Origin: Thiohalocapsa sp. PB-PSB1
GTDB lineage: Bacteria; Pseudomonadota; Gammaproteobacteria; Chromatiales; Chromatiaceae
Length of the DNA: 64,000 bases
Direction of reading: 5' to 3'
Assembly (NCBI GenBank): GCA_016745215.1
Contig: CP050890.1
Span: 3,844,001 to 3,908,000, forward strand
Shown here: positions 9,488 through 18,090 of the stretch, one piece after another
Layout: every line of letters starts with the position of its first letter
How positions within the stretch are numbered: the first letter of the stretch is position 1
Notes under the pieces: model-generated
What the model saw: the letters and a program-made list of their open reading frames with translations, nothing else
Told to the model about the DNA's origin: nothing
Databases searched by the model: none
Position numbers and translations under genes: made by a program

Positions 9488-10063
9488 ATGCGTTTGTTTT
9501 CCAAACTCTATGACTTGGTCATGTCCTGGTCGCGCCACCGCCATGCGCAATGGTATCTGGGGGGGCTGAGCTTCGCCGAGTCGTCATTTTTCCCCATCCC
9601 GCCGGATGTGATGTTGGCGCCCATGAGTATGGCGAAACCGGCCAAGGCATGGCGCTTTGCGTTGCTCACCACGCTGGCTTCGGTGGCTGGTGGGCTGCTC
9701 GGCTATTTGATCGGCTTTTACGCGTTCGAGCTGATTCAGCCGCTGGTCGGCGATGGCGGTCATTATCATGACGCATTCGAACGCGGCAAGGCATGGTTCG
9801 ACAAATGGGGTGTTTGGGCGGTATTCTTGGCTGGTTTTTCCCCCATTCCCTATAAAATCTTCACCATCACCGCGGGCGTATTGTCCATGGCTTTACTGCC
9901 ATTTGTGCTGGCATCAACGATCGGTCGTGGTGCGCGTTTTTTTCTGGTGGCGGCCTTGATGGCCTGGGGTGGAGAGCCGATGGAGCGACAATTGCGTCGC
10001 TATGTAGACCGGATCGGCTGGATCATGGTCGTGCTGATCCTATTGCTCATCATCCTACACTAG
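9488..10063 (+). CDS. yqaA: YqaA-family (DedA/SNARE-associated) membrane protein
   Basis: About 191 residues with several membrane helices. It carries the DedA/YqaA signature FAESSFFPIPPDVMLAPMS near residue 30 and the second conserved motif GFSPIPYKIFTITAGV near 115. The family is implicated in lipid flippase or envelope maintenance. The ATG at 9488 has GAGGGA seven bases upstream and is preferred to the one at 9473. In many gammaproteobacteria this gene sits between pcm and nlpD; here it directly precedes nlpD with 13 bases between. Confidence 0.9.
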   Translation: MRLFSKLYDLVMSWSRHRHAQWYLGGLSFAESSFFPIPPDVMLAPMSMAKPAKAWRFALLTTLASVAGGLLGYLIGFYAFELIQPLVGDGGHYHDAFERGKAWFDKWGVWAVFLAGFSPIPYKIFTITAGVLSMALLPFVLASTIGRGARFFLVAALMAWGGEPMERQLRRYVDRIGWIMVVLILLLIILH

Positions 10064-10076
10064 CAGTATCCGGCGA

Positions 10077-10889
10077 ATGATCCCGTCGAACTTGTCCCGC
10101 TGTTGGTTGCGCATTCCGCGTCTGCTCTGGTGGCTGGGTTGGTTCGCCCTGATCCTGCTGATCGCAGGCTGTGGTGCCGGTAAGCTCGCCCCGGTCGATA
10201 GTCGGGGCGGCTTCGGACCCGCGCCGCCCGGCTATTACCGCGTGCGCAGTGGCGATACTCTGAGCGAGATCGCCGAACGCAAGCGTCTGGCGATGCGCAA
10301 GCTTGCGGCTTGGAACGATCTCAAATCTCCTTACCCAATCTATGCCGGGAGCCTATTGCGCGTCAAGCCACCCGCCGCTGGTACCGCGGCACGCCCTGGC
10401 GGCTCGCGTGCGCAGGCAAGGCGGGGCGGAACCTCGAGCCGTGCCGCGGCCAAGCCGGTGAAGACCTCGGCACGCAAGTCCGCAGTGGTCGCGGGCAGCG
10501 ATGGCGCCCGTTCCGGCATCCGCTGGCAGTGGCCCCTGAAAGGTCCGGTCAAACAGGGTTTTCGTGCCGGCGACCGTACCCGTTCCGGTATTCGTATCGG
10601 TGCCCCCCCGGGCACGCCCGTGGCTTCTGCTGCCGATGGCACAGTCGTCTATAGTGGCAGTGGACTCAAGGGTTACGGCAACCTTATCATCGTCAAACAC
10701 AGTAAACGCTATTTGAGCGCCTACGGCTACAACCGACAACTGCTTGTTCGCGAAGGGGAACGGGTCAAGCGCGGTCAACGCCTCGCCGAGGTCGGACAGG
10801 CTGCCAACGGCGAAAATCTGCTGCATTTCGAGATCCGCAAAGACGGCGTTGCCGTCGATCCGATACGATTTTTGCCAGCATCGCGGTGA
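10077..10889 (+). CDS. nlpD: NlpD-like lipoprotein: LysM plus degenerate M23 domain
   Basis: A 270-residue lipoprotein. The signal peptide ends in the lipobox LIAGC (Cys near residue 25). A LysM peptidoglycan-binding domain follows (YYRVRSGDTLSEIAERK, about 50-95), then a basic Ala/Arg linker, then an M23/LytM domain (about 155-265). The zinc ligands are mostly lost: GIRIGAP replaces the usual G-D/H and SAYGYN replaces the HxH strand, while LHFEIR keeps one His. That fits NlpD, which activates amidase AmiC at the septum rather than cutting peptidoglycan itself. It lies immediately upstream of rpoS, the classical arrangement, and probably carries an rpoS promoter inside it. Confidence 0.93.
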   Translation: MIPSNLSRCWLRIPRLLWWLGWFALILLIAGCGAGKLAPVDSRGGFGPAPPGYYRVRSGDTLSEIAERKRLAMRKLAAWNDLKSPYPIYAGSLLRVKPPAAGTAARPGGSRAQARRGGTSSRAAAKPVKTSARKSAVVAGSDGARSGIRWQWPLKGPVKQGFRAGDRTRSGIRIGAPPGTPVASAADGTVVYSGSGLKGYGNLIIVKHSKRYLSAYGYNRQLLVREGERVKRGQRLAEVGQAANGENLLHFEIRKDGVAVDPIRFLPASR

Positions 10890-10936
10890 ACAAAACCGCT
10901 GCTGGCGTGCCCAAGCGTCACCTGGAGGAGGCCCTC

Positions 10937-11965
10937 ATGTCATCGCGAACGCAGGATGAACAGGACGAACAACTGGACAAAGATGCCATGCCCGAAGACG
11001 AGGACATGCTGCCCGACGGTGACATAGACACGATCGACGAGGCCGACGACAGCAACAACGACGATGGCGAGACAATCGATGACACTGTCGAAGCGCTGGA
11101 GCCGCAACCGCCACGGCATGCAGTGAGGGATGCCGATCTCGACCCGACTCGGCTCTATCTGAACGAGATCGGCGAGTCAAAATTGTTGACCGCGGACGAA
11201 GAGGTGCATTTTGCACGTCTTGCCCAGCAGGGAGACGAGCAGGCACGCAGTCGCATGATCGTCTGCAACCTGCGCCTGGTGGTCAAGATCGCGCGACGCT
11301 ATCTCAACCGCGGCCTGCCACTGCTGGATTTGATCGAGGAAGGCAATCTTGGTTTGATTCGTGCCGTTGAGAAATTCGACCCCGAGCGCGGTTTCCGCTT
11401 CTCCACCTATGCGACCTGGTGGATTCGCCAGACCATCGAGCGGGCGATCATGAACCAGACGCGTACCGTGCGCCTGCCGATCCACGTGGTGAAAGAAATC
11501 AATGTCTATCTCAAGGCCACGCGTATGCTGTCACAGCATGTGGACCACGAACCGACCACCGAGGAAATCGCCGAACTGCTTGAAAGGCCGATTGGCGAGG
11601 TCAAACGCATGCTCGGGTTCAACGAGCGGACTGCCTCGGTAGACACGCCTTTCGGCAAGGATGCCGATAAGCCGCTTGTCGATATGTTGCAGGACAACAC
11701 GGCCCATGATCCGACGGAAGATATACAAGACGAGAACATTCACACCAATCTGGAACATTGGCTTGAAAAATTGAACCAAAAACAGCGCGAGGTGGTCGAA
11801 CGACGGTTCGGACTGCATGGTTACGAATACTCGACGCTAGAACGGGTGGCCAAGGAACTTGGCGTCACGCGCGAGCGAGTGCGTCAAATTCAGTTGGACG
11901 CCTTACGCCGGCTGCGCGAGATTCTCGAAAAGGAAGGTTTTTCGGTGGAATCTTTCTTTAAGTGA
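10937..11965 (+). CDS. rpoS: RNA polymerase sigma factor RpoS (sigma-38)
   Basis: About 342 residues. After an acidic N-terminal tail comes region 1.2 (DPTRLYLNEIG), then region 2 with NLRLVVKIARRY, LDLIEEGNLGL and FSTYATWWIRQ. Region 3 and a region 4 helix-turn-helix (TLERVAKELGVTRERVRQIQ) follow, ending VESFFK. It directs general stress and stationary-phase transcription. I chose the ATG at 10937 because GGAGGAGG lies six bases upstream; the GTG at 10886 overlapping the nlpD stop has no such site. The acidic extension (residues 5-60) is longer than in E. coli RpoS. Confidence 0.95.
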   Translation: MSSRTQDEQDEQLDKDAMPEDEDMLPDGDIDTIDEADDSNNDDGETIDDTVEALEPQPPRHAVRDADLDPTRLYLNEIGESKLLTADEEVHFARLAQQGDEQARSRMIVCNLRLVVKIARRYLNRGLPLLDLIEEGNLGLIRAVEKFDPERGFRFSTYATWWIRQTIERAIMNQTRTVRLPIHVVKEINVYLKATRMLSQHVDHEPTTEEIAELLERPIGEVKRMLGFNERTASVDTPFGKDADKPLVDMLQDNTAHDPTEDIQDENIHTNLEHWLEKLNQKQREVVERRFGLHGYEYSTLERVAKELGVTRERVRQIQLDALRRLREILEKEGFSVESFFK

Positions 11966-12171
11966 CCGTTCGTTAAAGACGCATTAAAACCCAGGGAATA
12001 GCCGCCGAATGCCCGGCTGAGTTGGTTCCTCCATTGCGCTCGCCTTGACTTTCAAGCTTCGATCCAGTGTGCTTGCAATGCCATGTGATCTGGATTAGAT
12101 TCCACTGAAATACTCACACATGAGTTTCTTCGCAAATCTTTGTCTTTTTTCCCGACTTTTTTGGGGGGTTT

Positions 12172-13731
12172 ATGGAAGCCACAGCTGATCGGGTTGCCGA
12201 ACAGAAGTACAACTTCGAGGTTGTGCGCTGGTTCACCGTCATGGCCGTTGTGTATCTCGTTATAGGTGCATCGGTCGGAGTTTACATTGCATCAGAATTG
12301 GCCTGGCCTTTTCTGAATTTCGATAGTCCCTACCTATCTTTCGGTCGCCTGCGACCCCTACATACCAATGCTGTCATCTTTGCATTCGGTGGTTGCACCC
12401 TGATGGCCACGGCGTTTTACACCGTGCAGCGCACCTGCGGCGTCAAGCTGTGGAGCGATAAACTTGCATGGTTCACGTTCTGGGGCTGGAATGCGATTAT
12501 TCTACTGGCCGTCCTGACCTTACCGCTCGGGCTAACCCAGTCGAAAGAATATGCGGAACTAGAGTGGCCGGTCGATATTCTGATCGCCGTCGTCTGGCTG
12601 GCCTTCACATTCAATTTCATCATGACCATCGCCATTAGAAAATCCTCGCACATCTATGTGTCAAACTGGTTTTTCCTCGGCATGATGATCATGATCGTCT
12701 ATCTGCATGTGGTCAATAGCCTGGCCATACCTGTCGGCGTATTCAAGTCCTACAGCCTGTTTTCCGGGGTTCAGGACGCAATGATCCAGTGGTGGTGGGG
12801 ACACAACGCAGTGGGCTTTTACCTGACCGCCGGATTTCTCGGCATTATGTATTATTTCGTGCCCAAGCAGGCCAACCGACCCGTCTACTCCTATCGTCTG
12901 TCGGTCATTCATTTCTGGGCCCTGATGTTCGGCTATGTCTGGCTCGGTGCCCATCATCTTCAGTACACGGCATTGCCGGATTGGACTGGTTCGCTTGGCG
13001 CCGCCGTATCGCTGGCAATGATCATCCCATCCTGGGGCGGAGCCGTAAATGGCATGATGACCCTATCAGGGGCTTGGGATAAGCTGCGTACCGACTATGT
13101 TTTACGTTTTCTGATCATCGCGCTGGCGTTTTATGCCATGTCCACCTTCGAAGGTCCGGTCATGTCATTAAAGACCGTCAATGCACTATCTCATTACACT
13201 GACTGGACCATCGGCCACGTGCACTCCGGCGCGCTCGGCTGGGTTGCCGGCATTTCCATCGGCGCCATTTACCATTTGATGACCCGTCTTTGGTACACCG
13301 AAATGTGGTCCGAAAAGCTAGTCAACGTGCATTTCTGGACCGCCACGATCGGCACGGTGATCTACGTTGTCGCCATGTGGGTATCCGGCATCATGCAGGG
13401 CTTGATGTGGCGTGCCTACGATGAGTATGGAACTCTTGCCTACACTTTTGTCGAATCAGTTGCCGCAATGCACCCCTATTACGCCATGCGCGCAGTGGGC
13501 GGCGGCATCTTCCTATTTGGCGCGACTATCATGCTGTTTAACGTCCTGATGACAGTACGCCAATCGGCCAAACAGGGAAGTCTGAGCACTGCACGCGGCA
13601 CCGATATTCCGGACGTGTGGCCGGATTTCGTTCGTGACTATCTAACTCGGCGTCTACATCCTGAATCCGACGGCGCGAGTGATACGGGTGGGTATACGAA
13701 CAAGCCAGCAACGAGCCAATCCAAGAGCTGA
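12172..13731 (+). CDS. ccoN: cbb3-type cytochrome c oxidase subunit I
   Basis: A 519-residue haem-copper oxidase catalytic subunit with 12 or more membrane helices. Diagnostic segments are LRPLHTNAVIFAFGG (low-spin haem His), WWWGHNAVGFYLTAGFLG (Cu-B His and the cross-linked Tyr region), GAHHLQYTALPDW (Cu-B His pair) and TIGHVHSGALGWV (haem b3 ligands). It reduces O2 to water with high affinity. The ATG follows a G-rich stretch (GGGGGGTTT). The C-terminal 45 hydrophilic residues are longer than usual. It is the first gene of ccoNOQP and lies 206 bp after rpoS; I see no convincing FNR box in that gap. Confidence 0.96.
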   Translation: MEATADRVAEQKYNFEVVRWFTVMAVVYLVIGASVGVYIASELAWPFLNFDSPYLSFGRLRPLHTNAVIFAFGGCTLMATAFYTVQRTCGVKLWSDKLAWFTFWGWNAIILLAVLTLPLGLTQSKEYAELEWPVDILIAVVWLAFTFNFIMTIAIRKSSHIYVSNWFFLGMMIMIVYLHVVNSLAIPVGVFKSYSLFSGVQDAMIQWWWGHNAVGFYLTAGFLGIMYYFVPKQANRPVYSYRLSVIHFWALMFGYVWLGAHHLQYTALPDWTGSLGAAVSLAMIIPSWGGAVNGMMTLSGAWDKLRTDYVLRFLIIALAFYAMSTFEGPVMSLKTVNALSHYTDWTIGHVHSGALGWVAGISIGAIYHLMTRLWYTEMWSEKLVNVHFWTATIGTVIYVVAMWVSGIMQGLMWRAYDEYGTLAYTFVESVAAMHPYYAMRAVGGGIFLFGATIMLFNVLMTVRQSAKQGSLSTARGTDIPDVWPDFVRDYLTRRLHPESDGASDTGGYTNKPATSQSKS

Positions 13732-13735
13732 CATA

Positions 13736-14635
13736 ATGGCAGATAAACAATCACTTCCAACAGGACTGCAGCGCCTCCTGGAGAGCAAAATCTGGGGCAT
13801 GCTTTGGAGCATGCTGAACACGCTCTGGCGCATGCTGAAGTCGTCTCTGAAAGCACTATTCGGCTTCCTGGAGCGCAGAATCCTGAGCGTGATGAGCGTA
13901 TTTGCAAGGATACTGCAGGACTTCTTAGAGCGCAGAATCTTGGGCATGGTAATCGCCGTGGCTCTCGTTCTGTCGGTTGGCGGTATTGTCGAGATCGTGC
14001 CGCTGTTTTACCTCGAGAGCACACAGGAGGCGAATCGCTTCCCCGAGATCGTGTGGAACCGGGACAACCCGGGTTCACAACCCATCGTCACGCTGGATGC
14101 CGAAGGTCAGGAACAATGGAATTGGCAAGCCGGCGACGGTGTTCGACCCTACACCGCGCTGGAACTGGCGGGTCGCGATGTCTATCAGCGGGAAGGCTGT
14201 TATCTCTGCCACTCGCAGCAGGTACGCCCATTTCGCGATGAGCGTGAGCGCTACGGTCACTATTCTTTAGCATCCGAATCCATGTTCGACCATCCGTTCC
14301 AATGGGGTTCCAAGCGGACCGGTCCGGATATGGCGCGTGTCGGTGGTAAATACTCCGACGAATGGCATCGCCAACACCTAACAGCGCCGCGCTCGGTTGT
14401 TCCCGAATCGGTCATGCCGGGCTATCCCTGGCTGGCAAAGCGTGCGGTCAAGGGTGGCAGAATGAAGCGGCACATGCGGGGATTGCGCGCCATTGGCGTT
14501 CCCTATAACGATGCCGATATCGACATGGCGCCGAACCTGGTAGAGGGAAAAACCGAAATGGATGCCATGATTGCCTACCTTCAGGTGCTTGGCACTATGG
14601 CTAAACTGGAACCTGGGATCGACTACCGGCAGTAA
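13736..14635 (+). CDS. ccoO: cbb3-type cytochrome c oxidase subunit II, with repeated N-terminal insertion
   Basis: About 299 residues, against roughly 200-240 for typical CcoO. The mono-haem core is normal: a membrane helix (VIAVALVLSVGGIVEIVPLF), then EGCYLCHSQQVRP (CXXCH), and Met-containing segments for the distal ligand. The N-terminal about 60 residues before the helix contain three related blocks: LLESKIWGML, FLERRILSVM and FLERRILGMV. This looks like internal duplication of the helix leader. The ATG at 13736 lies four bases after the ccoN stop. It transfers electrons from CcoP to CcoN. The extension is discussed under findings. Confidence 0.93.
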   Translation: MADKQSLPTGLQRLLESKIWGMLWSMLNTLWRMLKSSLKALFGFLERRILSVMSVFARILQDFLERRILGMVIAVALVLSVGGIVEIVPLFYLESTQEANRFPEIVWNRDNPGSQPIVTLDAEGQEQWNWQAGDGVRPYTALELAGRDVYQREGCYLCHSQQVRPFRDERERYGHYSLASESMFDHPFQWGSKRTGPDMARVGGKYSDEWHRQHLTAPRSVVPESVMPGYPWLAKRAVKGGRMKRHMRGLRAIGVPYNDADIDMAPNLVEGKTEMDAMIAYLQVLGTMAKLEPGIDYRQ

Positions 14636-14636
14636 C

Positions 14637-14843
14637 ATGTTTGATTATTTCAAAACCGACTGGGCGGCGATGACCGTCACCGACTGGGTCGGTACGATCC
14701 TAACAGTAGTCATTTTTATCCTGATGATGGTGGCTTACTTTCAAGTATTCCGGCCCAAAAACCGGGATGATCTCGAATCCAGAAAGCACATTCCGTTCGC
14801 GGAAGATCAACAGGACATCGGAGAGCAAGATGGCGGAAAATAA
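14637..14843 (+). CDS. ccoQ: cbb3-type cytochrome oxidase subunit CcoQ
   Basis: A 68-residue protein with a single membrane helix (TILTVVIFILMMVAYFQVF, about residues 20-40) and a charged tail. It matches CcoQ/FixQ in size and position between ccoO and ccoP. CcoQ stabilises the assembled complex. The ATG is one base after the ccoO stop and the gene overlaps ccoP by 14 bases, so translation is tightly coupled. Confidence 0.88.
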   Translation: MFDYFKTDWAAMTVTDWVGTILTVVIFILMMVAYFQVFRPKNRDDLESRKHIPFAEDQQDIGEQDGGK

Positions 14844-15753
14844 CCCCTATCCTGGTGAAAATAACACGGGGCATTTCTGGGACGACGACAGCCTGCGGGA
14901 ATTGGACAATCCGCCACCAAAATGGTGGATGATTGCCCTCTGGGCATCGGTAGCATGGTTTGTGCTCTATACCATCCTCTATCCATCCTGGCCCATGCCT
15001 TGGCTCGAAGGCGATGGAGACAAGTTCACCAAGGGCATTCTCGGGTGGACATCGATCGAGGAATACAAGGAAGGTATGGAAGAGGTCAAGGCCGTGCGCT
15101 CGAAGTTCGACGAACAGATCGCCGACATGAGCCCGGAACAGATCCTCCAAGATCCGGGCTTGACGCAATATACCCTTGCATCAGCCAAAGTTTTGTTCGG
15201 CGATTATTGCGCTGCTTGTCATGGCAGTGGTGGCAAGGGCAACCCCGGCTATCCGGTATTGGCAGATGACGATTGGCTCTGGGGTGGCACGCTGGCCAAG
15301 ATCAACGAGACCATCACAAATGGACGCAAAGGTAATATGGTCGCCCATGCCAACCTTCTCACCGAGCAGGAAGTCGATACCCTGGCCAAATTTGCCGTAG
15401 AACTCAATCAAGGAGACAAGGGCAGCGATGAGGCTTGGGCACTCTATAACAGCAAAGGCTGCAGCGGTTGCCATGGTCCAACTGCAAATGGGGTGATAGC
15501 AGAACTGCCGGGTGGCAATGTGATCACGGTGGGTGCGGCGAATCTAATCGATAGGATTTGGCGATTCAAGCCAGGTGGCTACGAAAGCGCCAAGCACACC
15601 ATCCTGTACGGGGTTAACCAGGACGGTGTCGAGCAAACACGCAATGCGATCATGCCAGGCTTCGCCCAGCTCGGCCAGCTCGATGGCAAACTGACGCCGG
15701 ACCAGATCAAAATCCTGACGGTTTACGTGCATGAACTAGGAGGCGGCAAGTAG
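14830..15753 (+). CDS. ccoP: cbb3-type cytochrome c oxidase dihaem subunit III
   Basis: About 307 residues. It has a membrane helix near residues 33-55, then two cytochrome c domains with CAACH (near 131) and CSGCH (near 215), each followed by a distal Met segment (GNMVAHANLL; NAIMPGFAQLG). It accepts electrons from soluble cytochromes or the bc1 complex and passes them to CcoO. The ATG lies inside the end of ccoQ. It closes the ccoNOQP operon and is followed by the terminator at 15872. Confidence 0.95.
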   Translation: MAENNPYPGENNTGHFWDDDSLRELDNPPPKWWMIALWASVAWFVLYTILYPSWPMPWLEGDGDKFTKGILGWTSIEEYKEGMEEVKAVRSKFDEQIADMSPEQILQDPGLTQYTLASAKVLFGDYCAACHGSGGKGNPGYPVLADDDWLWGGTLAKINETITNGRKGNMVAHANLLTEQEVDTLAKFAVELNQGDKGSDEAWALYNSKGCSGCHGPTANGVIAELPGGNVITVGAANLIDRIWRFKPGGYESAKHTILYGVNQDGVEQTRNAIMPGFAQLGQLDGKLTPDQIKILTVYVHELGGGK

Positions 15754-15871
15754 CTAAAAACTCATCACCCCGTGCCCTTGACCTCATGCATTCATGTACC
15801 CTGGCAAGTAACAGTTCAGAAGTAATCTGAATGATCACAACCCCCCGCAACATAACCGGGGATGAACTAAC

Positions 15872-15897
15872 AAGGGGATTTGAAATCCCCTTTTTTT
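15872..15897 (+). terminator. Rho-independent terminator of ccoNOQP
   Basis: A perfect hairpin (AAGGGGATTT-GA-AATCCCCTT) is followed by seven T residues, about 120 bp after the ccoP stop. The accessory genes ccoGHIS therefore form a separate transcript. Confidence 0.92.
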
Positions 15898-16005
15898 ATC
15901 TACAAATCAGTGGTTTCTCAGTAATCTGATTGCCGAAACGCATTGTGGTGAGCGGCAACCGAGTCTACCCTGAAGCGATCATTCGGCATTCACGGAATTT
16001 GCACC

Positions 16006-17439
16006 ATGACCACCAATCAGCATGCCGCCCATGACGCCTCGCTGGACGACCTCTATGAAGAGGCGCAGCATTGGGAGGTCAATACCGGCAACAAAACCAT
16101 CCACGCGAAGCGATTGCCGGGCAAGTGGCGAAGGATCAAGTGGTTGACCTCATCCGTGTGGCTGATCTTCTTCCTGGGTCCGTATCTGACCTGGGACGGA
16201 CGCCAGGCCGTCCTGTTTGATATCCCCAAGCGTCAATACCACCTATTCAGTGTCACCGTATTGCCGCAAGATTTTTGGATGCTTTCGTTATTATTGCTGT
16301 TTTTTGCCATCCTGCTGGCGGTTCTGACTGCCCTTGCTGGGCGCGTCTATTGTGGTTACTTCTGCTTTCAGACCGTGTGGACCGACCTGTTCACCTGGAT
16401 CGAAGAAAAGCTGGAAGGCGGTCCCGCACAGCGCCGCAAATTGGATGCAGCACCGCTGAGCAAACAAAAACTCATGGTCAAATCCAGCAAGCATCTGATC
16501 TGGCTGCTGATCGGCTTTGCCACCGGCTTCAGCTTCGTCGCTTGGTTTACCGACGTTGGCACACTCTGGCGAGAATTTTTTACCGGGCAAGCCAACAATG
16601 CCGCCTACGCGGCGGTGGCCTTGTTCACGGTGGGCACTTACGTACTAGCAGGTTGGTTGCGCGAGCAGACCTGCTTCTGGCTCTGCCCCTATGCACGCAT
16701 TCAGGGGGTGATGCTGGATCGTCAAACGCTGGTGCCTACCTATGATGTGAAGCGTGGCGAACCCCGCGGTCGGTTGCACAAGGGCAACATGGCGCAAGCA
16801 CGCGCGACCGGCGACTGCATCGACTGCAACCTTTGTCTCGCGGTCTGCCCCACCGGAGTCGATATACGCCAGGGTCAACAAGAGGGCTGCATCACCTGTG
16901 GACTTTGTATCGACGCCTGTAACGCGGTTATGGATAAGGTGGGCCAGCCCCGTGGACTGATACGCTATGCGTCGCTGGACGAGATCGAAGGCAACGCAGT
17001 CAAGCCGTTGTTGTTGCGATCGCGCGTGTGGGTCTACACAACCATTTTGACGCTGGCACTGGCTGGCATCATCTATGGTTTATCCTCTCTGTCGGCCATT
17101 GATTTAAAGGTCTTGCACGAGCGGGCGCCGCTGTTCGTTCAACTCAGCGATGGCTCGATACAAAATAAATACACCCTTAAATTGCTGAACAAAACCAACG
17201 ACAACCTCGCGGCGACCGTCTCCGCGCGCGCCACCGTACCTATCGAACTGATCGGTGCGGAGCAACCTTTCAGCATCAAGCACGGTGAGGTCACGCCGGC
17301 CATTGTCTTTATCAAGATCAAACCCGAGAACCTCCAAACCGAGAGTGTGCCGATCACCTTCTTCGCGCAGGCGCGACTCCCAACCGGTACGGATGTTTCC
17401 ACACAGCGTGAGAGCGCATTCTTCGGGCCGGCGCCTTAG
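16006..17439 (+). CDS. ccoG: Cytochrome c oxidase accessory protein CcoG (FixG/RdxA)
   Basis: A 477-residue membrane iron-sulfur protein with several N-terminal helices and the NapH-like segment RVYCGYFCFQTVWTD. It has two 4Fe-4S motifs, CIDCNLCLAVCPTG (near residue 272) and CITCGLCIDACNA (near 297), and a C-terminal periplasmic Ig-like FixG domain after the last helix (about 345-365). CcoG reduces Cu(II) for delivery to the cbb3 active site. First gene of the assembly cluster. Confidence 0.94.
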   Translation: MTTNQHAAHDASLDDLYEEAQHWEVNTGNKTIHAKRLPGKWRRIKWLTSSVWLIFFLGPYLTWDGRQAVLFDIPKRQYHLFSVTVLPQDFWMLSLLLLFFAILLAVLTALAGRVYCGYFCFQTVWTDLFTWIEEKLEGGPAQRRKLDAAPLSKQKLMVKSSKHLIWLLIGFATGFSFVAWFTDVGTLWREFFTGQANNAAYAAVALFTVGTYVLAGWLREQTCFWLCPYARIQGVMLDRQTLVPTYDVKRGEPRGRLHKGNMAQARATGDCIDCNLCLAVCPTGVDIRQGQQEGCITCGLCIDACNAVMDKVGQPRGLIRYASLDEIEGNAVKPLLLRSRVWVYTTILTLALAGIIYGLSSLSAIDLKVLHERAPLFVQLSDGSIQNKYTLKLLNKTNDNLAATVSARATVPIELIGAEQPFSIKHGEVTPAIVFIKIKPENLQTESVPITFFAQARLPTGTDVSTQRESAFFGPAP

Positions 17440-17547
17440 ATTGCAATGCGTGGAGTCCAGATATGCCGAATCGGCCATCAACAGACTTTCGTCCACTGCG
17501 CATGGCAGTGAACCAAGCAGTTTAGAGAATAATAGGCACAATGGGCT

Positions 17548-18075
17548 ATGGATCAGAAAAGCATGAACCAAGCAAGCACCGCGACAGACAAACCCGCAGC
17601 CGCCTGGCGCAGCCCCTGGGTTATCGGCTGGCTGGCATTAATCCTAGTCGTGCTCTCGGCAAATGCAACCATGGTCTTTTTCGCTATTGCAACCAACCCT
17701 GGTCTGGTGCGCAACGACTATTACGAAAGCGGTCGCAATGTCGAGCGCACCATCGTCACCCGGCTTCAGAGCGGCCCGGGCTGGACCATGAAGATCGATA
17801 CGCCTGCCGATGTAAAGGCCAAGCAGGCAACAACCATACGTTTTTTCGTGGTCGACAAGGTCGGACAGCCGGTAACGCCCGAAGCTGTCGTCTACTATGC
17901 TTATCGTCCATCCGATGCCAGGCTCGACTTCTCCATGCCCATGGAACAAGAAGCTCCCGGGCGCTATGTGGCAAAGGTGCTGTTTCCTATCGGTGGGCTT
18001 TGGGACACGCTGGTGGCAGTGCAGGGTACCGATGGCGAATACTCCGCCAACCAGCGTATCAGTGTCGCGCTTTAA
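17548..18075 (+). CDS. ccoH: FixH/CcoH family assembly protein
   Basis: A 175-residue protein with one N-terminal membrane helix (VIGWLALILVVLSANATMVFFAI) followed by a periplasmic domain containing NDYYESGRNVER, the FixH signature. CcoH interacts with cbb3 subunits during maturation. It lies between ccoG and ccoI, the expected order. ATGs at 17548 and 17563 are both possible; neither has a strong ribosome site. Confidence 0.88.
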   Translation: MDQKSMNQASTATDKPAAAWRSPWVIGWLALILVVLSANATMVFFAIATNPGLVRNDYYESGRNVERTIVTRLQSGPGWTMKIDTPADVKAKQATTIRFFVVDKVGQPVTPEAVVYYAYRPSDARLDFSMPMEQEAPGRYVAKVLFPIGGLWDTLVAVQGTDGEYSANQRISVAL

Positions 18076-18090
18076 TCCCGGGGATTTGCG

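Noticed and set aside
11966..12171. FNR/ANR box upstream of ccoN
   Set aside because: TTGAC-N4-AAGCT near 12045 is too far from TTGAT-N4-ATCAA to claim.
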